DNA from: Croceivirga radicis | GTDB lineage: Bacteria; Bacteroidota; Bacteroidia; Flavobacteriales; Flavobacteriaceae | DNA length: 64,000 bases | Assembly (NCBI RefSeq): GCF_002072105.2 | Contig: NZ_MTBC01000007.1 | Coordinates: 1-64,000, forward strand | Direction: 5' to 3' | In this document: one piece after another, positions 62,361-64,000 of the stretch | How the letters are laid out: each line of letters begins with the position of its first letter | Numbering within the stretch: the first letter of the stretch is position 1 | Made by a program: the position numbers and the translations under genes | Notes under the pieces: generated by a model | Told to the model about the DNA's origin: nothing | The model's database searches: none | What the model saw: only the letters and a program-made list of their open reading frames with translations

Positions 62361-62368
62361 TATTTTTG
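62361..62368 (+). promoter_or_regulatory. Candidate -7 box for udk
   Basis: TATTTTTG fits TAnnTTTG and is 16 bases before the ATG at 62385, implying a very short leader. No suitable TTG at the usual distance. Confidence 0.4.
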
Positions 62369-62384
62369 GCGTAAATTTTTGTTC

Positions 62385-62993
62385 ATGTTGATTATAGGGA
62401 TTGCTGGAGGTACCGGATGTGGTAAAACCACGGTTGTTAAACAAATTGTGGATGAGCTTCCAGAGAATGAAGTGGTCGTGATTTCTCAAGATTCTTACTA
62501 CAATGATTTATCGCATTTAACCAAAGAAGAACGTAGCAAGGTAAATTTTGACCACCCTAATTCTATAGATTTTGACCTACTAATGCACCACCTTAACGAA
62601 TTAAGGGCAGGTAGAAGCATTAACATACCCGTTTATTCTTTTGTAGAAGAAACCCGTTTACCAGAAAGTATACCAACGGCTCCAAAAAAGGTGGTTATTG
62701 TAGAGGGTATACTAGTATTGAGCAATCCTGCTTTGCGTAAGTTATTTGATATTAAAATATACGTGCACGCAGATTCTGATGAGCGTCTTATAAGAAGGTT
62801 ACAAAGAGATATTAGAGAAAGGGGGCATGATTTGGAAAAGGCACTTTATAGGTACCAAACAGCCGTAAAACCTATGCACAACCAATTTATTGAACCTTCT
62901 AAAGAATTTGCTGATATAATTATACCTAACAACCATTATAACACAGTAGCTGTAGACATGGTTAGGACCATAATAAATGACAAACTTATCTAG
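62385..62993 (+). CDS. udk: Uridine kinase
   Basis: A 202-residue P-loop kinase phosphorylating uridine and cytidine in pyrimidine salvage. Walker A is GIAGGTGCGKTTVVKQ; other family marks are VVISQDSYYNDLSHL, NFDHPNSIDFDLL, IPVYSFVEETRLPE, VIVEGILVL and RLIRRLQRDIRERGHDLEK. I chose the ATG at 62385, giving MLIIGIAGG, the normal family start; a start at 62328 would add 19 residues and sit on the -7 box. It is followed 2 bases later by the FtsB/DivIC-like gene. Confidence 0.95.
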   Translation: MLIIGIAGGTGCGKTTVVKQIVDELPENEVVVISQDSYYNDLSHLTKEERSKVNFDHPNSIDFDLLMHHLNELRAGRSINIPVYSFVEETRLPESIPTAPKKVVIVEGILVLSNPALRKLFDIKIYVHADSDERLIRRLQRDIRERGHDLEKALYRYQTAVKPMHNQFIEPSKEFADIIIPNNHYNTVAVDMVRTIINDKLI

Positions 62994-62995
62994 TT

Positions 62996-63322
62996 ATGGG
63001 ATTAAAAGCACTTAGACAAAAAAAGTGGTTTAAACTAATGACCAACACCTATGTGCTTGTGCTTACCTTGTTTGTTATTTGGATGGCTTTCTTTGACACC
63101 AACTCCTTGTTGATTCATCATGAACTACAACAAGAAATAGACAAATTAGAACAAAAAAAAGAGTTTTTACAAAAGGAAATCAAGCATGATCAAGAAATGC
63201 TTAAAAAACTTTCTAGCAAAGACGAACTAGAAAAATTTGCCCGAGAAAACTATTATATGAAAAAGGACAATGAAGAAATTTTTCTAATAGAATTTGAGGA
63301 TAGCTTACAACAAAAAGAATAG
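62996..63322 (+). CDS. FtsB/DivIC-like septum formation initiator
   Basis: A 108-residue bitopic protein: short basic cytoplasmic part, one membrane span (TYVLVLTLFVIWMAFF), then a periplasmic coiled coil (LQQEIDKLEQKKEFLQKEIK) and the conserved end ELEKFARENYYMKKDNEEIF, typical of the FtsB/DivIC family that links FtsL and FtsQ in the division complex. The pairing with udk and a methylmalonyl-CoA mutase gene occurs in many Flavobacteriia. No transfer or damage is visible. Confidence 0.9.
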   Translation: MGLKALRQKKWFKLMTNTYVLVLTLFVIWMAFFDTNSLLIHHELQQEIDKLEQKKEFLQKEIKHDQEMLKKLSSKDELEKFARENYYMKKDNEEIFLIEFEDSLQQKE

Positions 63323-63360
63323 AACAAATAGTATAACTATCTGTTTGCAATAACCCAATT

Positions 63361-64000
63361 ATGACTAAAACTGCACTTTTTTCAGAATTTACACCGGTTA
63401 CCGCAAAACAGTGGAAACAGAAAATTCAATATGACCTTAAGGGTGCTGATTATAATGACACCTTAGTATGGGAAAGCATTGAAGGCATAAAGGTAAAACC
63501 TTTTTACAATGCGGAAGACGTAAGCGATATACCCAAATACAGGTTACCTAAAAAACAAATTTGGAACATTGGCGAATACATAAGTGTTACAGATGCGGAA
63601 ATTGCCAATAAAAAAGCAAAGCAGGCATTAAATAAGGGCGCTGAGGCTATTTATTTTGTTCTTGAAACTACACCCACCCATTTTCCAGCTTTGTTTCACG
63701 AACTGTTGGATACGGAACATCCAATTCACCTAGACCTTACTACTTTGGAGGTCGAAGGTTTTGAGCAAGCAATACAAGAACTTAATCCCTATCTCAGCAA
63801 AATTCATTTACATATAGATACCATAGGCCATTTGGCCAAGTCTGGCAATTGGTATCTAAGCATGGAGAAAGACAAAGAACTTCTTAAATCTTTGCTGGAT
63901 AAAACGGCTAAAAACCATGTTGGATTATCCATAGATGCATCCATTTATGGTAATGCCGGGGCAAATTGCGTACAGCAATTGGCCTATGCCTTGGCACATA
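63361..64000 (+). CDS. mutA: Methylmalonyl-CoA mutase small subunit, 5-prime part
   Basis: The frame from ATG 63361 stays open to the end of the window (213 codons). It starts MTKTALFSEFTPVTAKQWKQ and continues with KIQYDLKGADYNDTLVWES and the barrel strands HLDLTTLEVEG and VGLSIDASIYGNAGANCVQQ, the pattern of MutA, the non-B12-binding chain of heterodimeric methylmalonyl-CoA mutase. With the large chain, expected just outside, it interconverts methylmalonyl- and succinyl-CoA. It starts 38 bases after the FtsB/DivIC-like stop, and fits with the propionyl-CoA carboxylase encoded divergently at 58.7-62.2 kb. Confidence 0.88.
   Translation, partial: MTKTALFSEFTPVTAKQWKQKIQYDLKGADYNDTLVWESIEGIKVKPFYNAEDVSDIPKYRLPKKQIWNIGEYISVTDAEIANKKAKQALNKGAEAIYFVLETTPTHFPALFHELLDTEHPIHLDLTTLEVEGFEQAIQELNPYLSKIHLHIDTIGHLAKSGNWYLSMEKDKELLKSLLDKTAKNHVGLSIDASIYGNAGANCVQQLAYALAH

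Overview
The window looks like chromosome from a glycan-degrading, probably marine, member of the Flavobacteriaceae (Bacteroidetes). The reasons are two SusC/SusD pairs, a giant adhesin with a type IX secretion type B C-terminal domain, A-rich translation starts without strong Shine-Dalgarno sequences, several TAnnTTTG -7 boxes, many short-signal lipoproteins, and a propionyl-CoA carboxylase / methylmalonyl-CoA mutase pair. The genus is not determinable by eye. No insertion sequence, prophage, CRISPR array or rRNA was seen; the only RNA gene found is tRNA-Pro(GGG).

Layout. 1-8.1 kb: the last codons of a GH43-like glycosidase, then (leftward) a SusC/SusD pair followed by a 14-motif FG-GAP/UnbV lipoprotein; substrate unknown. 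8.4-12.2 kb: a very large lipoprotein that joins a phosphoesterase-like domain, a kinase-like segment and an outer-membrane barrel. 12.2-16.7 kb: an envelope and stress cluster of small proteins (YtxH, holin-like, DUF1328, acidic lipoprotein), an MscS channel, a degenerate SRAP protein and a membrane zincin. 16.7-25.1 kb: a bacterial GH3-type acyl-adenylating enzyme, a PfpI/DJ-1 protein, a two-subunit molybdenum hydroxylase, a cupin, an outer-membrane protein, an AraC regulator and a YetF-like protein.

25.1-37.4 kb is a starch-utilisation locus read leftward: susC, susD, susE/F, a surface alpha-amylase carrying SusE-like binding modules, a terminator, then a regulator and a periplasmic GH13 neopullulanase. 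The regulator is the most striking gene here: two starch-binding-like domains outside the membrane, seven membrane segments and a cytoplasmic AraC helix-turn-helix domain in one chain, occupying the place SusR has in the classical system.

37.8-48.2 kb: a cysteine-rich copper-storage-like protein, the tRNA, the 2832-residue adhesin and a PQQ-type sugar dehydrogenase. 48.2-57.4 kb is a peptidoglycan-recycling locus: murQ and a DeoR regulator leftward, and nagB-PIG-L fusion, digH-like hydrolase, ampG-like permease, nagZ-like hexosaminidase and anmK rightward, with a matching pair of inverted 13-bp sites in the divergent promoter region. 57.4-64 kb: a Bcr/CflA-type exporter, a three-gene biotin-dependent acyl-CoA carboxylase (probably propionyl-CoA), then udk, a FtsB/DivIC-like gene and the start of the methylmalonyl-CoA mutase small subunit, which runs off the end.
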